In this document: piece after piece, positions 28,001-36,400 of the stretch
Position numbering within the stretch: the stretch's first letter is position 1
Layout of the letters: each line of letters starts with the position of its first letter
DNA from: Candidatus Microthrix parvicella Bio17-1
Lineage (GTDB): Bacteria; Actinomycetota; Acidimicrobiia; Acidimicrobiales; Microtrichaceae
Assembly (NCBI RefSeq): GCF_000299415.1
Contig: NZ_AMPG01000001.1
Span: 620,001-684,000, forward strand
Reading direction: 5' to 3'
DNA length: 64,000 bases
Notes under the pieces: generated by a model
Databases searched by the model: none
What the model was told of the DNA's origin: nothing
What the model saw: only the letters and a program-made list of their open reading frames with translations
Translations under genes and position numbers: made by a program

Positions 28001-29386
28001 AGCGACGACGACACCGCCCGCATCTGGGACACCACCACCGGCGAAACCCTCCACACCCTCACCGGCCACACCAGCCCGGTGTGGGGGGTGGCCTACTCCC
28101 CCGACGGCACCCGCATCGCCACCGCCAGCGGGGACAACACCGCCCGAATCTGGGACACCACCACCGGCGAAACCCTCCACACCCTCACCGGCCACACCAG
28201 CCCGGTGCCGGGGGTGGCCTACTCCCCCGACGGCACCCGCATCGCCACCGCCAGCGACGACAACACCGCCCGCATCTGGGACACCACCACCGGCGAAACC
28301 CTCCACACCCTCACCGGCCACACCAGCCCGGTGCGGGGGGTGGCCTACTCCCCCGACGGCACCCGCATCGCCACCGCCAGCCGGGACAACACCGCCCGCA
28401 TCTGGGACACCACCACCGGCGAAACCCTCCACACCCTCACCGGCCACACCAACCCGGTGCGGGGGGTGGCCTACTCCCCCGACGGCACCCGCATCGCCAC
28501 CGCCAGCGACGACGACACCGCCCGCATCTGGGACACCACCACCGGCGAAACCCTCCACACCCTCACCGGCCACACCAGCCCGGTGTGGGGGGTGGCCTAC
28601 TCCCCCGACGGCACCCGCATCGCCACCGCCAGCTGGGACGACACCGCCCGCATCTGGGACACCACCACCGGCGAAACCCTCCACACCCTCACCGGCCACA
28701 CCGGCCTGGTGTTGGGGGTGGCGTACTCCCCCGACGGCACCCGCATCGCCACCGCCAGCGACGACGACACCGCCCGCATCTGGGACACCACCACCGGCGA
28801 AACCCTCCACACCCTCACCGGCCACACCAGCCCGGTGTGGGGGGTGGCGTACTCCCCCGACGGCACCCGCATCGCCACCGCCAGCGGGGACAGCACCGCC
28901 CGCATCTGGGACACCACCACCGGCGAAACCCTCCACACCCTCACCGGCCACACCAGCCCGGTGTGGGGGGTGGCGTACTCCCCCGACGGCACCCGCATCG
29001 CCACCGCCAGCGACGACGACACCGCCCGCATCTGGGACACCACCACCGGCGAAACCCTCCACACCCTCACCGGCCACACCAGCCCGGTGTGGGGGGTGGC
29101 CTACTCCCCCGACGGCACCCGCATCGCCACCGCCAGCTGGGACGGCACCGCCCGCATCTGGGACACCACCACCGGCGAAACCCTGCGATCTCACCATCAT
29201 CTGGACCACCAATCCACTGCTACGTTCTCGGACTCGGGGGACCTGTTATGGGCAGAGGGAGACGCCTGGCGGTACCTCGGTTACCTGGCGAACTTGCCCG
29301 ATGGGCAGCAGGTCCGCCTACCCGCCGAAACCTTCGGACCTCTCCCGGGTACCGGCCCCGGGCCGTTTGCTGCGCGGGTACCGTAA
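25031..29386 (+). CDS. NACHT STAND NTPase with pentapeptide-like and WD40 repeats
   Basis: A 1451-residue NLR-like protein. Residues ~1-110 are a helical/globular N-terminal module. Residues ~160-310 contain a TIR-like or Rossmann-like segment (EADVIVVILSYSWLKYN). The NACHT ATPase spans ~360-760, with Walker A GETGSGKTTA near residue 380, Walker B ALLIFDGLDEVL near 468 and sensor LLLTCRTHYF. Residues ~820-960 show A(D/N)LxxADL-type pentapeptide-like repeats (DLRGADLRDMHISRARFDHSDL). Residues 970-1389 are ten 42-residue WD40 units. The architecture fits bacterial Avs/bNACHT defence ATPases that sense phage proteins, with the propeller as receptor. The start overlaps the TIR stop (ATGAGTAA). 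Confidence 0.9.
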   Translation: MSKPLLWPAGVVRLTAGQAESALRQLVAELDEAKVLHRRAIALLSAVAASAPHLATFDYELLVEGTVGAGEVDAFRKFRGDLNDAAKEQGLSLSLEADTNRKSGATGRQCWFEGAPLTAQQIERSSSATTTQGPTVPSDGLPQEAVETRRRAAAARTTLSVHIDHAADQLDTARKLGESLGLRLGLLPQFIINDVSSIVTTCELLGGQEFSQVQTRRDEADVIVVILSYSWLKYNSTHAPWSANQFVVPICGELVPTALTNGIVHLGKETALGVFRPTESWPKQKERQGRFADALVEHLATELPKQAPRDSQQRFDRDTPLEHGTHIPGEGVRFDLAARGADWAASAAFRSRRPDAVQVVDFLERWACSAEYKPYGVILGETGSGKTTAAKVLNNRLNARWRSQSPGDRELAPLSIYLDLRLVDTTHRRSPDLHSLINNVIAKVWSTDEARSIDSESVLDQVRNHGALLIFDGLDEVLVHLDDQEGRDFVRQLWRALPPPPAVDPPKHGGSPGRLLLTCRTHYFPSIHAERSFLGGEDREGGIEKRYEAVHLLPFTETQVRAYFDHFLSQASSSGTDNALPRLSTEAAMSLLAEIHNLTELAERPYNLLLIASQVERLEQVRASGRVVSLSTLYEGFVTDWLHRDDGKHQFDIPQKRLLMERLAAQLWRDGTRSMNYAALDEWLSVQLDEVQSLRRWFQQQRPDLSRLIEDLRTATFVVRPGVDRFEFAHSSLLEFFLASHLARGLTTGDPETWSVPQPSDETLTFLVDLMGSLAQDPERTEEFEAAKRTLQSLGDSYTPRATELAFRYCVMAPRSGAPARALAGFDLAGASLRHLNLHGLSDHLLNISGCDLRGADLRDMHISRARFDHSDLADARLDRAELHGCSLHQVQMKNAGLSGTIFRDCRLTALGLDAARTNRTRLLRCDTTDATRSAHSAPALLQALNVTSGEITPATPSVSYGALRAFPRGHTGLVLGVAYSPDGTRIATASDDDTARIWDTTTGETLHTLTGHTSPVWGVAYSPDGTRIATASGDNTARIWDTTTGETLHTLTGHTSPVPGVAYSPDGTRIATASDDNTARIWDTTTGETLHTLTGHTSPVRGVAYSPDGTRIATASRDNTARIWDTTTGETLHTLTGHTNPVRGVAYSPDGTRIATASDDDTARIWDTTTGETLHTLTGHTSPVWGVAYSPDGTRIATASWDDTARIWDTTTGETLHTLTGHTGLVLGVAYSPDGTRIATASDDDTARIWDTTTGETLHTLTGHTSPVWGVAYSPDGTRIATASGDSTARIWDTTTGETLHTLTGHTSPVWGVAYSPDGTRIATASDDDTARIWDTTTGETLHTLTGHTSPVWGVAYSPDGTRIATASWDGTARIWDTTTGETLRSHHHLDHQSTATFSDSGDLLWAEGDAWRYLGYLANLPDGQQVRLPAETFGPLPGTGPGPFAARVP
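27938..29197 (+). repeat. Ten near-identical 126-bp WD40 units
   Basis: Each unit encodes the pattern GHTxxVxGVAYSPDGTRIATAS-xDx-TARIW-DTTTGETLHTLT. At the DNA level the copies differ at only a few positions. The differences concentrate at unit residues 4, 5, 7, 23 and 25 (SP/GL/NP; W/P/R/L; D/G/R/W; D/N/S/G), on one face of the propeller. Units 1 and 7 share GLVLG and DDD. The tract creates long shadow frames on both strands that are not genes. Confidence 0.95.
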
Positions 29387-29407
29387 CCCTGACCGACCCA
29401 CTTGATC

Positions 29408-31447
29408 TCAGCGCGTTACCACCAACCCGGCCGCTGCGAGGACCGCTGGGATCTGGCGGATGGGGGCCAAGTCCTTCTCCTGCTCGGACGCGGGCAGCTC
29501 GTCCCACGGGAGCAGGCTGGGATGACGCAGGTCTGCCCCTTCCAGAATCAGCTCCGGACCGAAGCGGTAGCCCTGCTCACGCTTCTGATGTGACCACCGG
29601 TCATGTTCGGCGATTCCCATTCTTTCGATGTAGGCCTCCCCCAGGCGGACGGGTTCGCTCGTGAACGAACTTGTCGCCACGACCCTCAGCGCAAGGGAGT
29701 GCAGCTTTGAGATGTTGTCCCGCGCCTGGTCCCGGTTCTGGGCTCGAAACCTCTCGTCGAGCTCTGCCCAAGGGCGCAAGGCAGGAAGGTTCGCCTGCTC
29801 GGCCTGCTCGGCCAGATAGTGGTCGTGGATCGCTTGGGCCATCACCTCGATGGTCTCGTCCGGGGGCATCTCAACCGGGCCGACGCCGCGATCGGACTCC
29901 CAGTGACGAGGGATTGCCATCAAACCCTCGCGCTGCAGCTCGTACAGCAGCTGGGAGGGGTCCTCTGCAAGACCGGGCAACGAGCGGAGGAGCCGGGCGG
30001 TGTGCTGGTCGACGTACCTGGGCAGTCGGCCTCGCTCGGCGGGTTGCAGGTCCGATTCGGGCACCACGGCCCACCCCTCGTCAAGCAAGATCGCAACCGC
30101 CCGCCGCACAGCATCCGCCGACGGACGCGAGGGCGGCTGTCCAGAGCGCGACGCCCGCGCAGCCGCTATTCGGCCGAACGGTCCGTGCAGCGTCCCCGCC
30201 ATGGCCGCCGCCGACAGCGACACCTGGCGCAGGTCGACCGGCGAACCGTCGGCAGGGCATCCGGTCGTCGCCCACGGCAGAGCGAAGCCGTGCGTCGTCC
30301 ACACCACGCTCCCCCGGCGCCGCAGCGCCGCCTCCATCGCCAGCCGGGTCGACATCTCCTCGTCATGCAGATCGATCACCAGGTGGTCCGGCGCACCCGG
30401 TTGGAAGATGTCATCGATCCGGTCGACGACATCCACCACGACCCGATGGTTGTCAACGATCTGGGCCTCGCGCTCACTCCCACCGGGCCGCACCCGCAGG
30501 ATGCATGGTCTGACGGCGCCTCCCCGAAGCGCCGAACGCGTGAAGGCCCGCACCAACTGGGCGGTCACCCGGTCACACGTGGGAGTGTCACCCACGATCG
30601 AGACGGCCCAACCCCGATCCGACCCGTGGGAACCGACCAACTCGTCGGTCACGCTGGCGGAGATCAACAACGCGTCCAGTTCCTCCGGGCAGACAAAATC
30701 GATGTCGGCGTCGGGCCGTTTGCCCGCCACCGCCACCGCCATCCGACCGCTTAGCTCGATGTCGTCCAACTCAACCACCAGGCTGCAGCCCGCCTCGGGG
30801 AGACCATGGTCGAGCGCTCCCCGCAGCGCCGACAACGTCAGGTCGTCCCGGCCGAGGGCCAACACGATCCGGCGTGCGGCCCGTGCCGGGGTGACGGCAA
30901 CCCACTCGATCGGGGTGGGCGTCGCCGGCAATCCGATGACGGTCGGCCCTAAGGCCGAACCGTCCTGTCCGATATGCACGATCAACTCGGTGCCGTCGCC
31001 CAGTCCTCGATCGTCAGCAGAGCCCTGGAGGTATGGACGCACCCGCTCCGTCGGACCAACCACGAGCACGTGGCCCGATGCCCTCGACGCAGCCCAGCGG
31101 CGAATTCGCTGAGCGGAGCCCACCAGCAACACCTCCACCAACACGCCGAAGGTGACCAGCGGCGCCAACATCCGCGCAACACCGAGCTGCCATGGGACGG
31201 GCGCAACATCGGCACCGTTGATGAACAGGTTCATCGTGCCGTAAAGCCACTCCGGCCAGCCCAGCCCGACATCGGGGTGCTGCCCCGAATACCGGGCGAA
31301 GCCCCACCACCCGAACACCACGGTGACCAGTCCGACCAGCGCCAAGGCGGTTCGCCTCACCGCCACCGCATGGTCGCCCATGGAGCTCAGGCGAGCCAGC
31401 AGCACCGACCACCCACCAGCAGGCCGCAACGCCCACCCCGCCCTCAT
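29408..31447 (-). CDS. Membrane protein with Rossmann-like domains and C-terminal RyR domain
   Basis: A 679-residue protein. Two hydrophobic helices (ALALVGLVTVVFGWWGF, LAPLVTFGVLVEVLLVG) flank a re-entrant-like segment (WPEWLYGTMNLFING), resembling a 2-TM channel pore. Next come TrkA/RCK-like Rossmann folds (GHVLVVGPTERVRPYL; WAVSIVGDTPTCDRVTAQLV). The last ~120 residues are a RyR domain (IEVMAQAIHDHYL, ERMGIAEHDRWSHQKREQGYRFG, RHPSLLPWDELPASEQEKDL). RyR modules in prokaryotes have been predicted to bind nucleotide-derived signals and occur with TIR genes. It is convergent with the NACHT gene and divergent from a second TIR gene. A ligand-gated channel effector is inference. Confidence 0.8.
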   Translation of the reverse strand: MRAGWALRPAGGWSVLLARLSSMGDHAVAVRRTALALVGLVTVVFGWWGFARYSGQHPDVGLGWPEWLYGTMNLFINGADVAPVPWQLGVARMLAPLVTFGVLVEVLLVGSAQRIRRWAASRASGHVLVVGPTERVRPYLQGSADDRGLGDGTELIVHIGQDGSALGPTVIGLPATPTPIEWVAVTPARAARRIVLALGRDDLTLSALRGALDHGLPEAGCSLVVELDDIELSGRMAVAVAGKRPDADIDFVCPEELDALLISASVTDELVGSHGSDRGWAVSIVGDTPTCDRVTAQLVRAFTRSALRGGAVRPCILRVRPGGSEREAQIVDNHRVVVDVVDRIDDIFQPGAPDHLVIDLHDEEMSTRLAMEAALRRRGSVVWTTHGFALPWATTGCPADGSPVDLRQVSLSAAAMAGTLHGPFGRIAAARASRSGQPPSRPSADAVRRAVAILLDEGWAVVPESDLQPAERGRLPRYVDQHTARLLRSLPGLAEDPSQLLYELQREGLMAIPRHWESDRGVGPVEMPPDETIEVMAQAIHDHYLAEQAEQANLPALRPWAELDERFRAQNRDQARDNISKLHSLALRVVATSSFTSEPVRLGEAYIERMGIAEHDRWSHQKREQGYRFGPELILEGADLRHPSLLPWDELPASEQEKDLAPIRQIPAVLAAAGLVVTR

Positions 31448-31573
31448 GGTGTCGCTTCCGTCAGCTGGCCCAGTCCGGCGCGGACGTGATGAGTTTCGAT
31501 GGGGTTCAATTTACTCCCACGGTGTGCGGACAGCGCAGAGTTGGTCGGCCGAGCATTATTAGAAGGAGCACCC

Positions 31574-32042
31574 GTGGGAGCAGGAGTATTCGTCAGTTAC
31601 CGCAAGGACGACGACCCCGGCTGGGCAGGCCGGGTGCGTGACTCGCTGGCTCACCACTTCGGCGACGACAACGTGTTCTTCGACGTCAACTCGATCCGTG
31701 CCGGTCAGCGTTGGGAGGATGCGCCATCGACTCGGCGCTGATCCAGTCGCAGTCGGTGATTCTTATCGTCGGCCCGAGGTGGTTGCGGTGCATCCAGGAA
31801 CGGACCGCACGTCCCGAAATCGACTACCACCTGAGAGAGCTCACCATGGCACTCGACCGGGGGATTCCCGTTAACCCGGTTCGTGTCCACTCGGCGGCCA
31901 TGCCAGACCTGGCGGACTTACCCGAGGAACTGAGGGCCAGGCTGCCGGCTGTCCAGTGGATGGAAGTGTACGAAGACCTGTTTGCGGCGAGCATGCAGCG
32001 GATCATCGCGGACATTGAGCATTCGACGGGACTCATCTCACC
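31574..32042 (+). pseudogene. TIR-domain protein, frameshifted
   Basis: GTG 31574 has AGAAGGAG 5 nt upstream and encodes VGAGVFVSYRKDDDPGWAGRV...FFDVNSIRAGQRWED, a classic TIR start. The frame then hits a stop at 31739, while the expected continuation (AIDSALIQSQSVILIVGPRWLRC, RPEIDYHLRELTMALDRGIP) lies in another frame from about 31722. GAGGATGCGCCATCGAC looks like a 2-bp GC duplication of GAGGATGCCATCGAC. The C-terminus after ~32042 does not look native. Divergent from the RyR gene, with a shared 126-bp upstream region. If the shift is a sequencing error, this is a functional TIR. Confidence 0.75.
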
Positions 32043-32242
32043 GACGGCGTACCTGCCGGACCATGTGAGTGTTGTCCTGATTAACACGTCCTCGAGCGCG
32101 TGCCCATGGATGAGGCCGAAAGGGCGAGGGACCTCTCAATCTGTCCCGGTGCGTGGTCGATACCCCGGCAGACCTTCGAGCCTCAGACACCGCAAGCCGA
32201 GTGCAAAGGCAGTTGCATGCTCCTCCGGCGTCCCACCAATGC

Positions 32243-32944
32243 CTATTCGCCCAGGCGTCTGAAGGCGGCGCCATAGCGGGGAAGCTCCTGATCGAGCACC
32301 CGGTCGAGGCCGGCCGCACGCGCCTTGATCACGGCGTCGGTCCGATCGAGCGCCGGCAGCTTCATCAGGATGTTGGAGACGTGGTTGGCCACGGTTCGGG
32401 GGCTGATCACCAGCGACCTGGCGATCGTCTGGTTGGCTTCGCCCCTCGCAAGATGGCCGAGCACCTCAAGCTCGCGGTCGGTCAGCATCGGGAAAGGCCG
32501 CTCCGCCACCGGAGCCGGATGTTGGTGGACCAGCCGTTCGACCATCCGGGAATCGAAGACGGCGCCTCCCGCGGCGACCGTGCGGATGGCGTGCGGCAGC
32601 TGGTCGGTGGTCGAGGCCTTGAGGATGTACCCCGACGCCTTGGCTTCGATCGCCGCGGCCAGGCTGGCGTCGTCCTCGACCATCGACAGCACCAGCACCA
32701 CCACCTCGGGATGCCGTTCCAGCACCAGCCGGGTTGCGGTGATCCCATCCATGCCCGCCATGTTGACGTCCATCACCACCACATCCGGCCGGGTGGCCTC
32801 GACGACGGCCAGCAACGCTTCGCCGTCGGCGGCGTCGCCCACCAGCTCGAGGTCGTCCAGGGAGTCGAGCAGCGTGGCGATGCCCGTCCGGATCAACGCG
32901 TGGTCGTCGGCGACCACCACCCGGATCGTGGCGGGCTCACCCAT
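32243..32944 (-). CDS. NarL/LuxR-family response regulator
   Basis: A 233-residue regulator. The receiver domain has the acidic pair (VVVADDHALIRTG), phosphoacceptor Asp in VVVMDVNMAGMDG, and Lys in ASGYILKAST. The C-terminal LuxR helix-turn-helix is LTDRELEVLGHLARGEANQTIARSLVISPRTVANHVSNILMKL. The ATG at 32944 overlaps the histidine kinase stop by one base, so kinase and regulator are coupled. The targets are unknown; the divergent lipoprotein gene at 35163 is a candidate. Confidence 0.92.
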   Translation of the reverse strand: MGEPATIRVVVADDHALIRTGIATLLDSLDDLELVGDAADGEALLAVVEATRPDVVVMDVNMAGMDGITATRLVLERHPEVVVLVLSMVEDDASLAAAIEAKASGYILKASTTDQLPHAIRTVAAGGAVFDSRMVERLVHQHPAPVAERPFPMLTDRELEVLGHLARGEANQTIARSLVISPRTVANHVSNILMKLPALDRTDAVIKARAAGLDRVLDQELPRYGAAFRRLGE

Positions 32945-35034
32945 CAGCTCACCGGCACCAGGCACGAGACGGTCGCCCCGCCGTCACCGCTGGCGATGTC
33001 GAACCGGCCGCCGAGGCGCTCGATGCGGTGCCGCATCGAGCCGACGCCCACACCGGGGGTGAAGCCACTACCCAGGCCGCCCCCATCGTCGCTGATGGTG
33101 AGCAACAGGTCACGGTCGCGTCGCAACTCGACGCAACAGGTCCGAGCTGCGGTGTGTCGCAGCACGTTGGTCACCGCCTCGCAGGCGACGGCCAGAACGG
33201 CCGATTCGATCGCGGCGGACAACGCCCCGAGGTCACCGATCGTCACCCGCATGTCCACCGGCCGAGCGCTGGTCAGGCTGGCGATGCGTTCCAGCAGCGC
33301 GTCTCGCAGCCCGGATGCGGCCACCACCTGATCGCCCAACTGGTTGATGTAGGTGCGGATCTCGTCCACCCCGTCCCGCAGCTCAGCCCGGGCGTCGTCC
33401 GCCAGCACCCGGGCCGTGTCGGGTCGACCAGCGTTCAGGTGATTGGAGATCGCGTCCAGCTTGAACACCACCGAGGTCAGCCGCGGCCCCAGCCCGTCGT
33501 GAAGATCTCGCTGGTACCGGGAACGCTCCTCGTCTTGAGCGATCAGCAGGCGGTCCCGGGCCACCTGGAGGTGATCCGCCGCCCGGCGCGCCGCCACGAC
33601 GGCGGCGATGGCGTCGGCCAGCGAGTTGAGCAGCGGACGGTCGGCCTCGGTCAGGCCGTCGGTCCCCCGCCGCGCCGCAATCTGCAGTGTGCCGACCCGC
33701 TCCCCGAGGTGACGGAGCTCGAGCCGGTCGGCGGCGGGCAGGTCGGCGTCACCGACCAGAGCGAGCACATCGCCGTCAGCGGCCCTCACTGCGGCGCCCG
33801 GCAGCCGAAGCTCGGCGCAGATCGATGCGAGCAGACGGTCGAGGGCATCATCGGCGTCCGACGCCTCCGCCTGTCCGCGGCCGACCGATGCCAACACCGA
33901 GTACGGGTCGTCCCGCTGCCCGTAGAAGAGTCGGTTGACCCGGCGCCGGACCACCAGCGACAGCGGTCCGAAGGCAAAGACGGCCACCATCGCCCCCACC
34001 GTCGCCGGCAGCGGTCCGAACCCACCGACGGCCACGGCCGTGACCACCACCACCGCGCCGTACACCCCCAGTGCGACGGCCAACAGGGCTGCGGCCAACG
34101 CCGATCGCCGCAGCACCACCCCTGCCTCGTAGACGTCCCATTTCAGGATGGCCACCACCACCAGCATCTGAAACGCGAAGGTCGTGGTAACAGCTACGAA
34201 CGGGCCGATCCACACCGGGAACACGACCACGAGTGGTAACACCAGCGAGCTGCCGACCGACAGAAGAAACACCCAGCGGTACTGACGCCGTTCGATGCCT
34301 GAGGCCCTCCACCAACGGGTGGCGATCAAGCCGAGAATCACCACGTTCAGCGCCAATCCCAGGACCAGATACGAGCCTCCGATCGAGTTGACGATGCCCT
34401 TGAGCCCCGGAATGCCCACCGGGTTCGGCGTGCTCACCGGGGCACCCCCGGGGTTGTCCGGCGTGGTCACGATCAGCCCCGGCCGCAACGCCGCAGCCAG
34501 CATCGAGACGCCCGTCGAGACCGCGACGATCCCGATCAGCAGCCGATCCAGCCGGCCGCGGGGCACCCGACGGGGAAACAGCACGACCACGACGGTGATC
34601 ACGGAGTCGTGCACCAGCCACAGCCACGACACCACCCACATCGACCAGGCCACCAGCGCCCCGTGGTCCGGGTAGGCCACGCCGGCGATCCCGGCGGCCA
34701 GCCCGGTGACCGCCGTCGTCAGGCCCGCGACCAGGTACAGCCGGCCAATCCACATGCCGGGTCGGCGGCTCAGCAGCCACCAACCGGCCACGGCGAAGCC
34801 GGGGGTGAACGTGACGAAGATCCATTCGCCCACGAACTGCTCCGTCCCCTGTCGGACGCTCACGAGCACCAGCGGGATGGTGGCCAATGCGCACACGGAC
34901 GTGACCGCAAGGGTCAGGACCCACGGCACCGGCAACGACGCAAGCGATCTGCGCAGCGGAGCCTCTCCCCCACGCAGCGGAGCCGCTCCGTGAGACAGCG
35001 CAGCTTGTACGGCCGGCTGGCCGTCGATGGTCAT
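32944..35034 (-). CDS. Membrane sensor histidine kinase (HisKA_3 type)
   Basis: A ~696-residue kinase partner of the downstream regulator. About 7-9 membrane helices occupy residues ~30-330. A GAF-like segment (RLLASICAELRLPGAAVRAADGDVLALVG) follows. The HisKA_3 dimerisation helix has the phospho-His in RYQRDLHDGLGPRLTSVVFKLD, and the ATPase has ACEAVTNVLRHTAA (N box) and DDGGGLGSGFTPGVGVGSMRHRI (G boxes). I chose ATG 35034; a GTG at 35082 would add 16 residues. The stimulus is unknown. It is divergent from a cupredoxin-like lipoprotein gene. Confidence 0.9.
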   Translation of the reverse strand: MTIDGQPAVQAALSHGAAPLRGGEAPLRRSLASLPVPWVLTLAVTSVCALATIPLVLVSVRQGTEQFVGEWIFVTFTPGFAVAGWWLLSRRPGMWIGRLYLVAGLTTAVTGLAAGIAGVAYPDHGALVAWSMWVVSWLWLVHDSVITVVVVLFPRRVPRGRLDRLLIGIVAVSTGVSMLAAALRPGLIVTTPDNPGGAPVSTPNPVGIPGLKGIVNSIGGSYLVLGLALNVVILGLIATRWWRASGIERRQYRWVFLLSVGSSLVLPLVVVFPVWIGPFVAVTTTFAFQMLVVVAILKWDVYEAGVVLRRSALAAALLAVALGVYGAVVVVTAVAVGGFGPLPATVGAMVAVFAFGPLSLVVRRRVNRLFYGQRDDPYSVLASVGRGQAEASDADDALDRLLASICAELRLPGAAVRAADGDVLALVGDADLPAADRLELRHLGERVGTLQIAARRGTDGLTEADRPLLNSLADAIAAVVAARRAADHLQVARDRLLIAQDEERSRYQRDLHDGLGPRLTSVVFKLDAISNHLNAGRPDTARVLADDARAELRDGVDEIRTYINQLGDQVVAASGLRDALLERIASLTSARPVDMRVTIGDLGALSAAIESAVLAVACEAVTNVLRHTAARTCCVELRRDRDLLLTISDDGGGLGSGFTPGVGVGSMRHRIERLGGRFDIASGDGGATVSCLVPVS

Positions 35035-35162
35035 GTCGTCATCGTCGCACGGAGCGTGTCCGGTGTCACGGGAAAGGGTCACGACCCGACCGTGCAGATC
35101 TCACGGATGATCGGCGTCTGTCACCGATGACGGCGTGATCCCCTCCGAGGTCCACTCGGACC

Positions 35163-36047
35163 ATGACCAATCACCTCAAGCAACGCAGTCAGCAACAACC
35201 ATCCAAGATCCGTGGCGCCTCGCGGTTCGGCACAGCCCTCACCGGTGTGCTGCTGCTCACCGGCGTCGCAGCATGCGGCGACCAGGACAGCGCGCCGCAA
35301 GCACAGGCCGAAGCGACCGTCGCCAGGCCGAAGAGCGAGATCAAGCTGAGCGACACGGCGGTCGACATGCCCGCTCAGATGCCGGGCGGCCTGGTCGACG
35401 TGCAACTCGACGCCTCGCCGAGCACCAAGCGCAGCCACCACCTGGCCTTCTTCCGCCGGGACGACGGGGTCAGTGCCAAGCAACTGGAGCAGGCCAGCGA
35501 CGCCGAGTTCGAATCCCTGGTCACCTACGAGGGCGGCAACGCCCAGGTGAACGCCGGAGCCTCGCAGGCTCTTACCTTCGACCTCGACCCCGGCAACTAC
35601 ACCGTGATCGACTTCGACGAACAACAGAACATGCTCATCGGAGAGACCACGGTGGGTGCCCGAACTCGGGGAGCCGCCGAGCCGACCGCCAAGGGAACGA
35701 TCAAGCTCGGACCGGGCATGAAGATCACGCTGCCCAAGGGGTTCGACGGCAGCGGGGTGTGGAAGGTGGTCAACGACGACCCGTCCCTGCCCCACGAGGC
35801 GGGGGTCGGCAGGCTCGCTCCGAACAAGACCAGCGCCGACGCGGTCGCCTGGGCCAAGGACTTCAATGGCCCGCCGCCGATCGAGACCGTGGGCGGGTTC
35901 GGGGCGATCAGCCCAGGACATCAGGGGTGGGTCGACCTCGGCCCGAAGCAAGCCCCGGGCAACTACCTCGTGTATTGCGCCCTGCCCGGCAGCGACGGAG
36001 TGCTCCATCTGGCCATGGGCATGGCCACCGAGTTCCCCGTCAACTGA
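35163..36047 (+). CDS. Cupredoxin-like lipoprotein
   Basis: A 294-residue exported protein. The N-terminus ends in a lipobox (LLLTGVAAC, Cys ~38), so it is likely membrane-anchored outside the cell. Two similar beta-sandwich halves follow. The second keeps a possible type-1 copper set: His in DDPSLPHEAGV, Cys in YLVYCALPGSDG, then LHLAMGM with His and Met. The first half lacks the Cys. Copper binding is inferred from this pattern only. A small membrane protein gene follows 11 bp downstream, and a divergent two-component system may regulate it. Confidence 0.7.
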   Translation: MTNHLKQRSQQQPSKIRGASRFGTALTGVLLLTGVAACGDQDSAPQAQAEATVARPKSEIKLSDTAVDMPAQMPGGLVDVQLDASPSTKRSHHLAFFRRDDGVSAKQLEQASDAEFESLVTYEGGNAQVNAGASQALTFDLDPGNYTVIDFDEQQNMLIGETTVGARTRGAAEPTAKGTIKLGPGMKITLPKGFDGSGVWKVVNDDPSLPHEAGVGRLAPNKTSADAVAWAKDFNGPPPIETVGGFGAISPGHQGWVDLGPKQAPGNYLVYCALPGSDGVLHLAMGMATEFPVN

Positions 36048-36058
36048 AAGGACACGTC

Positions 36059-36328
36059 ATGGTTCAACTCGCAGCACTGCTGCTCGGCTTTCCGGCCGGA
36101 TACTTCATCCGTAACCAGCGCGTCGCCCTCGTGGCGATGGGGGTCCTCTTGACGGCGTTGCTCGCCGCCCAGACGATCGCCGTCGGACACGACGACCGCA
36201 TCGACGCCATCTACTGGGTGATCCAGGCGGTCACCTATGCGGTGGCGGCGGGCCTGGTCGTGTGGGGGCACCACGCCTCGACCAACCGCCGTGCGGCGAC
36301 GCAACATCCGGTCGCAACTCGACGGTGA
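36059..36328 (+). CDS. Small membrane protein
   Basis: An 89-residue protein with three predicted membrane helices (LAALLLGFPAGYFI, VALVAMGVLLTALLAAQTIAV, YWVIQAVTYAVAAGLVVWG) and a basic C-terminal tail (NRRAATQHPVATRR). AAGGA is 8 nt upstream of the ATG. It lies 11 bp after the lipoprotein gene, so the two are probably co-expressed. No family is recognised. Confidence 0.7.
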   Translation: MVQLAALLLGFPAGYFIRNQRVALVAMGVLLTALLAAQTIAVGHDDRIDAIYWVIQAVTYAVAAGLVVWGHHASTNRRAATQHPVATRR

Positions 36329-36400
36329 CACGGCGGGTCGCTCAGGACCGAATCAGGCGCACGGTGAACGGGAGTTGCAGACGTCGGCGTCGCCAGAGGC

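Noticed and set aside
27830-29212. Long Gly/Val-rich minus-strand frame and Pro/His-rich plus-strand frames across the WD40 tract
   Set aside because: They are shadows of the 126-bp repeat; the WD40 frame encodes a recognisable fold continuous with the NACHT protein.
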